Of a stretch of 64,000 nucleotides of DNA, positions 48,210 to 56,978 are shown in pieces. The notes under the pieces were generated by a model. It was not told the origin of the DNA. It saw only the letters and a list, made by a program, of their open reading frames with translations, and did not search any database. The position numbers were made by a program, and so were the translations under genes. Position 1 is the first letter of the stretch. Each line of letters opens with the position of its first letter. This DNA comes from Polaribacter sp. Hel1_33_78 (GTDB lineage: Bacteria; Bacteroidota; Bacteroidia; Flavobacteriales; Flavobacteriaceae), in the NCBI RefSeq assembly GCF_900106075.1, contig NZ_LT629794.1:744001-808000 (forward strand), in the 5' to 3' direction.

Positions 48210-48938
48210 TTAGAAGCTTTGGAGTTCGTTTAATATTTTCTCAGCTTCAATAAAGATATTTCGATATTTTTTCGAATTTGCTTTTGTCATTGATGTGATT
48301 TCAGAAATAATTTCGGTTAAGATTTCTTTGGAATCCTCCTTTTTATTTCTTCGTATTAAATATTTTGAGAACTCTAGTCTTTCCGGGTAGTTAGAAAATC
48401 TTTTATCAATTTTTCTTAGTTGAAATTCAGCTTCCGTAAATTGTTCTTTTTGTTCTAACGCTAATCCATAGAAGTACAGAGATTCTTTGAAATTTTTATC
48501 TAAATTTATTTTGTTGGCATATTCAATGACCTTGTCAAAATTACTTGTTTTATAATAACAATGAATCAATTTATTTAAAGTATGAGGATCGTTTTTAAAA
48601 TTAGCTTCTAGAGCTTTTTCATAAAAAATAATGGCATTTTCAAAATCTTTATTTTCAAGATGAACATCAGCTAAATTTATTTTATTTTGAAAAGTGTTAG
48701 AAAAATCTAATTCTTTCTCTAAAGCTTTAATTTTCCTTGTCGGGTTTATTACAGTGGTGATTTCTTGAGCGATCACTGTGATGTCTTTTCTATTAAAGAC
48801 ATTTGTGAATAAGTATATAATAGAGCCAATTAAAGGGATGAAAAAAAGGACAAAGTACCAGTAATAGTTACTCTTATTTTTATATACATGATACATGCAA
48901 AACACTTGTAAGGCAATCATTAAATAGTATAGTAGCAT
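48210..48938 (-). CDS. Membrane-anchored TPR protein
   Basis: A 242-residue protein. Two N-terminal membrane helices (residues ~3-18 and 26-45, YWYFVLFFIPLIGSIIYLFTN) resemble the PLDc_N anchor found in front of cardiolipin synthases, but no phospholipase domain follows. The rest is TPR helices: ADVHLENKDFENAIIFYEKAL and LYFYGLALEQKEQFTEAEFQL. Probably a cytoplasmic scaffold at the inner membrane. Lies 36 bases after the barrel-protein gene. Confidence 0.78.
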   Translation of the reverse strand: MLLYYLMIALQVFCMYHVYKNKSNYYWYFVLFFIPLIGSIIYLFTNVFNRKDITVIAQEITTVINPTRKIKALEKELDFSNTFQNKINLADVHLENKDFENAIIFYEKALEANFKNDPHTLNKLIHCYYKTSNFDKVIEYANKINLDKNFKESLYFYGLALEQKEQFTEAEFQLRKIDKRFSNYPERLEFSKYLIRRNKKEDSKEILTEIISEITSMTKANSKKYRNIFIEAEKILNELQSF

Positions 48939-48974
48939 TTTGTAAATATACTAAAACAAGTCTCGAGAAAACTA

Positions 48975-50756
48975 TCAGAAATCAAACTTGTAAGTGATAC
49001 CAACTAAGGCCTGAAAACCTTGTACAGTAAAGTTGGCGAAACGTTGATAATTATTGTTGAAAATATTGTTTACTTTTAAGAATGCAGAAAATTTGTCATT
49101 AAAATGATACCCTCCATGCACGTTTACATCCACAAAAGATTCTAAGGTTTGAAAGCCATTTGTAGTTGATGGAAACGAAGCGCTATATAAAAGGTCCTCC
49201 CTCTCATTTATATAAAAAATATTCGTTGTTGCATACCATTTATTATTCTTGTACTTTCCAATGAAGTATGCTTGTAAAGTAGGGAAGTTCCATGCTTTTG
49301 ATTGATTTTTTAATTCAAAGTTATCGAACTGAATGTTGGTTGAAAACGTAATTCTCTTTGTGAAATTATAGGTTATTTCTGCAGAAAATGAAGTTGTTTT
49401 TATATCATCATACACTACATTAAATGAGTTGCCGTATTCATAACCTTTTAAAGGAACTCCATTCACAGTATAGTTCGTTCCATCAGATTTTGAATTGTTT
49501 CTTAAAAACAAAGGAGCGTCCTCTTGGTCTTTTATACTTGCAGAAATATTAAAACTAATAGTATTATTAATCAATCCATTTAAACCTAAGAAAGCATTGT
49601 ATTTTTCTGAAGTTTGCGTCATAAATATAGTAGGAGAAATATAAGGGTTTTCTTCTACGAAACCTTGATAAGTATTTGTTTTTAAGTCGCCAGAAATTCC
49701 TCCATAAATATTTAAATACTCTTTGATAATTGGTTTACGAATGTGAATGTCTGGATAAATTAAAAAATTATTTACACTATTTTCAGTATCAAAAGAACCA
49801 AAAATTTTTGTTCCTAATTTTAAAGAAAAGCCACTTATAGTAGTTTTATATTCGGGTTTTATTTTTGCCGTAAAAATGGCATAATTTAATTTATTTTGAT
49901 TTGCATACTCATTAGTGAATTTACCTTTTAAAAATTCTATACCCGTATTTATATTGAGACCATTGAGTTTACTGTAAATATAATCCAGGGGTATATCTAA
50001 GGCTGTATTAAAATTCATTAAGAATTCTTGACTGCGAAAGGCATCAGAAAAATAAGAAACGGAAATTGTACTTTTGTCTATGTAAGCGTCTAAAAAATCA
50101 ATTTCTCCTTTAGTATTAAGAAGATTATAAGCCTGATTTTCATTAATTAAGTTTAAAGTGTTTTGAGTAAAATTAATATTTGGTAATCCATACCAATTGT
50201 ATACTTTTCTTTCGGCCTCTAAGCTTACTTTCCAGTCAAAATAACGCTCTTCTTTTTTGTAAAATATAGTTGTTAAAAAGTTCGAAAAATTACTATTTAG
50301 AATAGTGTTTTCTATATTGTCTAAAGAAGCAGTATATTTTGCATACAAACCAAATTCACTATCAAAACGAGTACTACTATTTACATAACCCTCTAAATAT
50401 GGAGATGTATAATTGCCAAATCCTAAGGCTACATAATTGTTGTAAATACGCTCTTTTACGCCGACCTCAATACTTTTTACAACCCCACTTTTAGGAACAA
50501 ACGTAGAGGCCACAGGAGCAGAAAAAATAGTATAGCTTAATTTTTTCTTTTTACTTTGATCTAATAATGTGATGGTAGGATTTTTTTTAATTTTTGAGGC
50601 ATCTGCAATTTGGGGATTGTATTTTGTGATTACTTCTACAACCTCAGTTTTAACTGTATCCATTTTAACAGCAAGTGCTTTTTTTGTAGATTTCTTTTGA
50701 GAAAAGGCATTGAAAATGCTAGAGAAAACTAAAAATAGTATAAATCCTTTTTTCAT
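48975..50756 (-). CDS. TonB-receptor-like outer-membrane beta-barrel without plug domain
   Basis: A 593-residue exported protein with signal peptide (FILFLVFSSIFNAFSQ). No plug domain or TonB box is seen; the body is a series of amphipathic strands with aromatic ends, finishing in VGITYKFDF, whose terminal phenylalanine suits BAM recognition. Segments such as VDVNVHGGYHFNDKFSAFLKVNNIFNN are typical of the last strands of TonB-dependent receptors. Five bases after the large TPR gene, so probably a partner of that protein at the outer membrane. Confidence 0.8.
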   Translation of the reverse strand: MKKGFILFLVFSSIFNAFSQKKSTKKALAVKMDTVKTEVVEVITKYNPQIADASKIKKNPTITLLDQSKKKKLSYTIFSAPVASTFVPKSGVVKSIEVGVKERIYNNYVALGFGNYTSPYLEGYVNSSTRFDSEFGLYAKYTASLDNIENTILNSNFSNFLTTIFYKKEERYFDWKVSLEAERKVYNWYGLPNINFTQNTLNLINENQAYNLLNTKGEIDFLDAYIDKSTISVSYFSDAFRSQEFLMNFNTALDIPLDYIYSKLNGLNINTGIEFLKGKFTNEYANQNKLNYAIFTAKIKPEYKTTISGFSLKLGTKIFGSFDTENSVNNFLIYPDIHIRKPIIKEYLNIYGGISGDLKTNTYQGFVEENPYISPTIFMTQTSEKYNAFLGLNGLINNTISFNISASIKDQEDAPLFLRNNSKSDGTNYTVNGVPLKGYEYGNSFNVVYDDIKTTSFSAEITYNFTKRITFSTNIQFDNFELKNQSKAWNFPTLQAYFIGKYKNNKWYATTNIFYINEREDLLYSASFPSTTNGFQTLESFVDVNVHGGYHFNDKFSAFLKVNNIFNNNYQRFANFTVQGFQALVGITYKFDF

Positions 50757-50761
50757 TTATT

Positions 50762-53700
50762 TTAATTTTTAGGGATTATAGAATTATTAGTCTTCGCTTC
50801 ATTTTCTTTTACACGATTAAGCTCTAATTGCGCTTCATTTATGAGGTCTTTAAATTGAGTAAAGTTTTTAATTACGTTTTCTAAAATAAAGGTTGCTTGG
50901 TAAGCATCTTTTAAACTGTAATAGTTTTTAGCCATGATAACATAACTTTTTACTCCCCAATATTTATAAGTGGAATAATCTGCGATTAATTTTTGCACAA
51001 CTTTGTTGGATGCGATATATTCTTTTTGTTGATTTTTAAAGAAGGCATTGTAGTATAAAGTTTCTGCTTTTAAGGCACCAATTGCATTTTTTTCTAGCTC
51101 GGTATAATATTCTTCAGCCATAACAAAATCTTCGGTTTTAAATGCAGAGCGTGCAATAATAGTTATGGCATCTTGCTCTAAAGTATTTTTAACAGAGCTC
51201 ATAGAAAGTACTTTTTTTGCATAAGAAATAGCTGCTATGTATGCTTGAGTTTCATAGTAACCTTTCATTAGGTTACTTTGTGCAAACTGTATATTTTCAA
51301 TTGTATAGGCCTCTTTTTCTAATCTTTCTAGCAGGGGCAGGGCATCTTGAAATTTTTGTTTTTCTAAATATATTTGGGATAGTTTTGCCAAAGTATCTTC
51401 GCTAAATGGCGTTATACCTGCCTTTAAAATTATGTTATAATTTACAATAGCTTTGTCAAATTGTTTTTCTTTAAATAAAATATTTGCTAAATAATAGTTA
51501 GCTTTTAAAAAGTTTGGACCCTTTGGAAATTTAGTTAAGTATTTTTTTAGTGAAAAAATAATTCCAGAATGGTTTTTATTCTCAAAATACTTTCTTTCTG
51601 CAATTGTAAAAGAGGAGTTTTCTGCTTCCGATTGAGATACATTTATAAATTGGAGTGTTTGTACCCAGGCAACATATTCATCAAAATTATCTTCATCTAA
51701 ATATATGTTTTTAGCATTTCTAACAGCTTCAATTGCGTCAGGGGTATTTGGATATTTGCTTGCAGTAAGTTTAAATCGTTCAATTGCTTCTGGATTCTGA
51801 TTATTGCTATAATACAATAAACCTTGCCTCACCAATGCTCTTGGTAAGAACGAGCTTTTGGGGTACTTCTCTAATAGCCTATTGTAAGCTCTATGTGCTT
51901 TTTCATGATTCTTAGTTTTAGTGTATGTATTTGCCAATTGATACAATGCATCATCTTTTAATGAGGAGATTTGAAAGTCATTTACTACCTTGCTTAAGGC
52001 TCTGATTTTAGAATCATTTTCATTTCTAAAACCATGACTCATTCCAATTTGATATTGAGCATAATCTGCCCCTGATCCTAGATTTGTGACTACAGTCTGA
52101 TAAGATTTTATAGCCTCGCCATAATTTCTTGTTGCAAAATAACTGTCTCCAAGACGGATAAAAACATCATCTTGAACTTCATTTGGAGTAAGATTTACTT
52201 TTAATAATTTTTTAAAAGCAGTAATTGCTTTATTGTATTCTTTTAGCTTAAAATGGCAATATCCAATATGGTAATCAATTAAAGAAAACTCTTTGATATT
52301 GGTTTTTAATTTTTTCTTTACATTTTTGAATTTTGAGATAGCCTCTTTATAATTTTTTAGTCTGTATAAAGTTTCAGCCTCCCAGTAACCTCCTTTTGTG
52401 TTGATTTTTTTATCCAGTGATTGCTTACTTTTTGTAAAGTAAGAAAGGGCTACTTGTAGTTTAGTTTCATTAAATAACTGAATTCCTCTGTACAATGAAA
52501 CTTCAGATGCCAAAGCAAAATTGTCAGTAGTTTTCTGTTTGTTTAAATAATCTAGAGCTCCTTGATAGTTTTGTTGATGAATAAAAGATGAAACCACCAA
52601 ATTATTAATTTCTTTATAAGAAGGAGATTTCGGATATTTCTTTAAAAAATTTTGTAAAATATCAGAAATATTTTGAAACGGATTACCTGTTTCATAACTT
52701 AATTTGGCATAATTTAAGGCAGCATCTTCCTGAATTTCCAAGTTAAAATCCATTTCACTAGCTGTTTTAAAAGCATTTAAAGCTTCCGTTTTTTTATCAG
52801 TATTTAAATAACATTCTGCTAAATGATAATAAGCATTTTGTGAAACCGAATTTTTTTGATCTATGATTTTGTTAAAATAACTAATTGCATTTCCAAAATC
52901 ATTTTGCATGAAATACACATATCCCAATTGATAATAATCATAATTATTCCACTTTCCTTTTTTCCCGGTATATGCTTTTAAATAGGGGATGGCTTCTTTA
53001 TACTTTTTTTGGTTAAAATAACTTTCACCCACAATTTTAGAAATTTCCGGAGCATCTTTTTTTCTAACTGTTTTTAAAAGTTCTTTTCCTACTTTTATAC
53101 AGCGTTCAAATTTCCCTGCCTTAAAGCTAATGTCTAATAAATAGTATGTAATTTCTGCTTTGTAGGATTCATTATCTGCTATTTCTTTTAAAGTAGATTC
53201 GGCAATTCCATAATCTTCTAGTTTATAAGAAATAAAGCCAAAATAATATCGAGCATCATTACCATATTTAGCATCATTTATTAAAGGTAAAAACCTATTT
53301 TTAGCTAATATTAAATTTTTGGTAACCAAAAGGCCGTAACCCATTTTAAAATTTAGTTCTTTTTGGTTTTCTGCAGAAAGTAAATCTTTGTTTACTTTTT
53401 TGAACCATTTTAAGGCATGTGAAGCTTTTTTATTTGCAAAATAATACTTGCCAACAATAAAATAAATTTTATTTTTTTTACTGCTTGTTGGGTTCTCTTC
53501 AACAAAAGTCAATACTTTTTTATCTGCATTTGTTTGATTCAATTTAATAGCACATATGGCATTATAATAAGAGGCATCAACTTTTAAGGCTGAATTTATT
53601 TTTGTTTTTTCCTCAACTGTTTTAAATATTTTTTGCGCAGCAGCATAGGCTTTGTTATTGTATAAATTCAAAGCATTGTTATAGTTCGCAGTTACATTTG

Positions 53701-53791
53701 CATCAACAATCGACTGTTGAGAAAATACAGCAAAAACCGTTAAAAAGAGAAGTGACGATAAAAAATGGTTTTTTACAAAACGAAACTGCAT
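50762..53791 (-). CDS. Large periplasmic TPR-repeat protein
   Basis: A 1009-residue protein with a signal peptide (LSSLLFLTVFAVFSQQ). Almost the whole length consists of TPR/Sel1-like helix pairs with recurring YYLAECYL, YFNKIID and YPKSSFLPRALVRQGLLYY motifs, resembling the repeat region of YbgF/CpoB and of BamD-like outer-membrane assembly factors. A scaffold role at the cell envelope is likely. Divergent from ftsE and co-oriented with the barrel protein, 5 bases apart. The exact partner is unknown. Confidence 0.83.
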   Translation of the reverse strand: MQFRFVKNHFLSSLLFLTVFAVFSQQSIVDANVTANYNNALNLYNNKAYAAAQKIFKTVEEKTKINSALKVDASYYNAICAIKLNQTNADKKVLTFVEENPTSSKKNKIYFIVGKYYFANKKASHALKWFKKVNKDLLSAENQKELNFKMGYGLLVTKNLILAKNRFLPLINDAKYGNDARYYFGFISYKLEDYGIAESTLKEIADNESYKAEITYYLLDISFKAGKFERCIKVGKELLKTVRKKDAPEISKIVGESYFNQKKYKEAIPYLKAYTGKKGKWNNYDYYQLGYVYFMQNDFGNAISYFNKIIDQKNSVSQNAYYHLAECYLNTDKKTEALNAFKTASEMDFNLEIQEDAALNYAKLSYETGNPFQNISDILQNFLKKYPKSPSYKEINNLVVSSFIHQQNYQGALDYLNKQKTTDNFALASEVSLYRGIQLFNETKLQVALSYFTKSKQSLDKKINTKGGYWEAETLYRLKNYKEAISKFKNVKKKLKTNIKEFSLIDYHIGYCHFKLKEYNKAITAFKKLLKVNLTPNEVQDDVFIRLGDSYFATRNYGEAIKSYQTVVTNLGSGADYAQYQIGMSHGFRNENDSKIRALSKVVNDFQISSLKDDALYQLANTYTKTKNHEKAHRAYNRLLEKYPKSSFLPRALVRQGLLYYSNNQNPEAIERFKLTASKYPNTPDAIEAVRNAKNIYLDEDNFDEYVAWVQTLQFINVSQSEAENSSFTIAERKYFENKNHSGIIFSLKKYLTKFPKGPNFLKANYYLANILFKEKQFDKAIVNYNIILKAGITPFSEDTLAKLSQIYLEKQKFQDALPLLERLEKEAYTIENIQFAQSNLMKGYYETQAYIAAISYAKKVLSMSSVKNTLEQDAITIIARSAFKTEDFVMAEEYYTELEKNAIGALKAETLYYNAFFKNQQKEYIASNKVVQKLIADYSTYKYWGVKSYVIMAKNYYSLKDAYQATFILENVIKNFTQFKDLINEAQLELNRVKENEAKTNNSIIPKN

Positions 53792-53902
53792 ACAATTGTT
53801 TTTGTTATCATGTAATAAACGTATTTTTTTTAAATTTGTTTGATTAAGTTATAAAAAATATTCATAATATTCTTGGTCAAAACTGAGAATTGTGCTGTTT
53901 TA

Positions 53903-53935
53903 TTGTGTTAAAATCAATAGAAACATATAAGTTTG
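53903..53935 (+). promoter_or_regulatory. Candidate promoter of ftsE
   Basis: TTG at 53903-53905 and TAAGTTTG at 53928-53935 match the Bacteroidota consensus with a 22-base spacer. The ftsE ATG follows 17 bases after the -7 box. Confidence 0.5.
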
Positions 53936-53952
53936 TATAAACTACTATTTTT

Positions 53953-54627
53953 ATGAAGAAAACGGTTGTACATTTAGAGAATGCAGACATTTATCAAAGA
54001 GATAATTTGGTTTTATCTAAAGTAAATTTAACCCTAGAGAAAGGTGATTTTTATTATTTGATCGGTAAAACAGGAAGTGGTAAAAGTAGTTTAATGAAAA
54101 CCCTTTATGGAGATTTGGGACTGCAAAAAGGCAGAGGAACAATAGTAGATTTTGATTTAAAAAAGTTAAAGGACAAGGAAATTCCTTTTTTAAGAAGAAA
54201 AATTGGAATTGTTTTTCAAGATTTTAAATTATTAAATGATCGGTCTGTTTTTGATAATTTAGAATTTGTTTTAAAAGCTACTGGCTGGAAAAATAAAGAG
54301 AAAATTAAAGCAAAAATCAATGAGGTTCTAGAAAAAGTGGATATGCAATCTCAATACTATAAAAAAACCTTTGAGCTTTCCGGAGGTGAGCAGCAAAGAG
54401 TTGCTATTGCAAGAGCTTTGCTAAATGATCCAGAATTAATTTTGGCTGATGAACCCACAGGAAATTTAGACCCTAAAACTTCGTTAGAAGTCATGGAGCT
54501 CTTAAATGAAATTCATAAAAGTGGTAAAACTATTTTAATGGCGACTCATGATTACCAATTAATTGTGAAATTTAAGCAGAAGACCCTAAAAGTAGAAGCC
54601 GGAAAGTTATTTGAAATAGCACAGTAA
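53953..54627 (+). CDS. ftsE: Cell division ATP-binding protein FtsE
   Basis: A 224-residue ABC ATPase. Walker A IGKTGSGKSSLMK (~37-49), Q-loop VFQDFKLLNDRSVFDNL, signature ELSGGEQQRVAIARAL, Walker B LILADEPTGNLDP and the H-loop ATHDY are complete. The Q-loop neighbourhood (VFQDFKLL, VFDNLEF) is typical of FtsE, which works with FtsX to activate septal hydrolases. No ftsX next to it, as is common in Flavobacteriia. It precedes two glycosyltransferase genes. Confidence 0.9.
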   Translation: MKKTVVHLENADIYQRDNLVLSKVNLTLEKGDFYYLIGKTGSGKSSLMKTLYGDLGLQKGRGTIVDFDLKKLKDKEIPFLRRKIGIVFQDFKLLNDRSVFDNLEFVLKATGWKNKEKIKAKINEVLEKVDMQSQYYKKTFELSGGEQQRVAIARALLNDPELILADEPTGNLDPKTSLEVMELLNEIHKSGKTILMATHDYQLIVKFKQKTLKVEAGKLFEIAQ

Positions 54628-54657
54628 ATTACAAATGAGCATAGAAACAATTAGTTT

Positions 54658-55755
54658 TTGAAAAATAAAAAAATCTTTGTAGCTGTTACTAACGATATTT
54701 CTACGGATTACCGAGTGCATAAAATATGCAATTATCTAATCAATAAAGGTCACGAAATTGTTGTTTATGGCAGAGTTTTGCCAAATACAATTAATGTAAA
54801 AAGAGCGTATAAAATTGTTAGAAAAAAACATATTTTCAATAACAATTTTTTGTTCTACGCGGAGTTTAATATTAGGTTGTTTTTTTATTTAATTTTCAGA
54901 AAATTCGATTATGTTCTTTCGAATGATTTAGATACGTTACCTGCTTGTTTTTTTGGAAGTAAAATAAAAAATACAAATTTGGTTTATGATAGCCATGAAC
55001 TTTTTTCTGAAGGGCCAGAATTACAGGGAAGAAAATTTGTACAAGGCTTTTGGAGGAGCTTAGAAGATTTTTTCTTACCGAAAGTAAAAAATGCATACAC
55101 AGTAAGTCAATCTATTGTTGAGTTTTATGATTCTAAATATCAGAATAAAATGGGGGTTATCAGAAATATTCCGTTAAAAAAAGATATTCTAGAAATTGAT
55201 GAAGTAGCTTTTCCAACAACTAAAAAAACAATTTTGTATCAAGGCGTCTTAAACCCTGGAAGAGGTTTAAAACCTATGATAAAAGCGCTAAAATTTATTA
55301 ATGATTTAGATTTAATAATTATTGGTTATGGCAAAGTAGAGCAAGACTTAAAATCCTTTGTTGCTCAAGAAAAAATGAAGGATAGAGTTCACTTTTTGGG
55401 GAGAGTTTCTAGAGATAAATTATTTAATTATACAAAGAAAGCAACTCTAGGTATGGTTTTAGAAGAACCCTTAGGTTTGAGTTTTCAATATTCTTTGCCA
55501 AATAAATTATTCGATTATATTCATGCAGAAATTCCAATTGTAGCCGGAAATCTACCAGAGATTACAAGAATTATAAATAAGTATAAAGTTGGTGTTTTAG
55601 TGGATAATTATGAGCCTAAAACGATAGCAAAAGCAATAAATAACCTATTGAAGGATGAGGTCTTATTGTCAGAAATAAAAAAAAATCAACAGAAAGCAAA
55701 AGATGTTTTATGTTGGGAGAAAGAAAGTAAAAAATTAGATAATTATTTTAAATAG
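54658..55755 (+). CDS. Glycosyltransferase family 4-like protein
   Basis: A 365-residue GT-B fold protein starting with TTG. The N-terminal domain begins IFVAVTNDISTDYRVHKICNYL, and SHELFSEGPEL lies near 118. The C-terminal domain shows ILYQGVLNPGRGLKPMIKAL, the VHFLGRVSRDKLFNY segment and an E-x7-E-like acceptor region around LGLSFQYSLPNKLFDYIHAEIPIVAGNLPEI. Sugar donor and acceptor unknown; the next gene is another glycosyltransferase, so envelope polysaccharide or glycolipid synthesis is likely. Confidence 0.85.
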   Translation: MKNKKIFVAVTNDISTDYRVHKICNYLINKGHEIVVYGRVLPNTINVKRAYKIVRKKHIFNNNFLFYAEFNIRLFFYLIFRKFDYVLSNDLDTLPACFFGSKIKNTNLVYDSHELFSEGPELQGRKFVQGFWRSLEDFFLPKVKNAYTVSQSIVEFYDSKYQNKMGVIRNIPLKKDILEIDEVAFPTTKKTILYQGVLNPGRGLKPMIKALKFINDLDLIIIGYGKVEQDLKSFVAQEKMKDRVHFLGRVSRDKLFNYTKKATLGMVLEEPLGLSFQYSLPNKLFDYIHAEIPIVAGNLPEITRIINKYKVGVLVDNYEPKTIAKAINNLLKDEVLLSEIKKNQQKAKDVLCWEKESKKLDNYFK

Positions 55756-55815
55756 TAGAAACGTATCAATCCAAAAATATCTATAATAGTTCCGGTTTTA
55801 AACAATCTAAAAGGA

Positions 55816-56466
55816 TTGCAAAAAACAGTGGGTAGTATTAAAAATCAAATATTTAAGGATTTTGAGGTTTGGATTATGGACGGAAATTCATCCATAGAGA
55901 CCCAAAACTATTTAAATAAGTTAGAAGCGCCATTTTTTTATCATTCTCAAAAGGATAAAGGAATTTATGATGCCATGAATCATGGAGTTTCCTTATCTAA
56001 AGGTGAATGGTATTATTTTTTAGGAGCTGGAGATACTATAGAGCACAAAAATACTTTGAGTATTGTTTCCAAGAAGTTAAATGTTAACTTGGATATTTTA
56101 TATGGGAATGTAAGATATGATAAAACTAATTTCACATCAAAATTTTCTAACCTTTTATGGATAAAGAATACTTTGCATCATCAGTCTGTATTTTATAATA
56201 AAAAACTATTTGTCAAAATCAATTATGATACTAACTATAGGGTTTTAGCTGATTATAAATTTAATTTAAATCTTTATTGTGAAAATATAAAAGCAGAAAA
56301 AATTGATGCTATTATATCTAATTGTGATGAAGAAGGTATTTCTAAAGATTACAATTGGTCTTTATACAAAGAAGAATTAAAATTAAAAAAGACACATACG
56401 AATTTAGGTTTTTATCCTTTTTTATCTTTATTAATTACTTTGAAGTTTATTTACAGAAAATTATAA
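55816..56466 (+). CDS. Glycosyltransferase family 2 protein without an ordinary start codon
   Basis: The first usable start (TTG 55816) gives 216 residues, but the canonical first beta strand of the family, KISIIVPVLNNLKGLQ, is encoded in frame from 55774 to 55818 just upstream. That stretch holds no ATG, GTG or TTG and is preceded by two adjacent stops (55753-55758, the first being the stop of the previous gene, in the same frame). ATC at 55765 is one conceivable start. Visible motifs are DGNSSIETQNYL, KGIYDAMNHGVSLSKGEWYYFLGAGD and HHQSVFYNKKLF. The protein is active only if the upstream strand is translated. Confidence 0.75.
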   Translation: MQKTVGSIKNQIFKDFEVWIMDGNSSIETQNYLNKLEAPFFYHSQKDKGIYDAMNHGVSLSKGEWYYFLGAGDTIEHKNTLSIVSKKLNVNLDILYGNVRYDKTNFTSKFSNLLWIKNTLHHQSVFYNKKLFVKINYDTNYRVLADYKFNLNLYCENIKAEKIDAIISNCDEEGISKDYNWSLYKEELKLKKTHTNLGFYPFLSLLITLKFIYRKL

Positions 56467-56978
56467 AAATAGACAGCTTTCCTAGAAGTGTAAATTTAAT
56501 ATGAGAAAAAAATGAGAAGCTTTTTTTAAACTTAAAGAGGCTTTTTAAAAATTACTTAAAAAAAAAAGAGTATCTGTAAGTATAATATAAAAGCGAACTT
56601 ATTATTAAAAATCATGCAGCTATTTGGGTTTTCTTTTCACTTGCGGTCCAATCTGACTTTTTTAGACAAATTTGTAGTTGTAAATAGTTGACATTTATCT
56701 CAATGTGCCTTGCCGCTTATTTCATAATTTAGTTTCAATTATTTTTTCTTTACCTTAGAGCAATTCAATGTAACCGATTGGATACAAAAATGTTAGAATA
56801 AAGCTGAAAAGAAAAGAGTAATAAATTCATGAAAACAAGTATTTTCTACCCCATTGTAATGATACTAATGATAACTTTTCTTGAAAGAATTGTTCTACTT
56901 ACTGAAAACCATTTAGGTCGGCTTTTTACTACTATAGTTATAATTTCTAGCAGTTTTTATTGTATTCGATTTTTAAAT
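56467..56978. other. Gene-free stretch upstream of the MltF-like gene
   Basis: No coding potential in either strand that I would defend. The last 150 bases are open in frame with the downstream gene, so the CDS could start as early as 56829, but that would put a second hydrophobic helix before the lipoprotein signal. No clear promoter or terminator seen. Confidence 0.4.
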
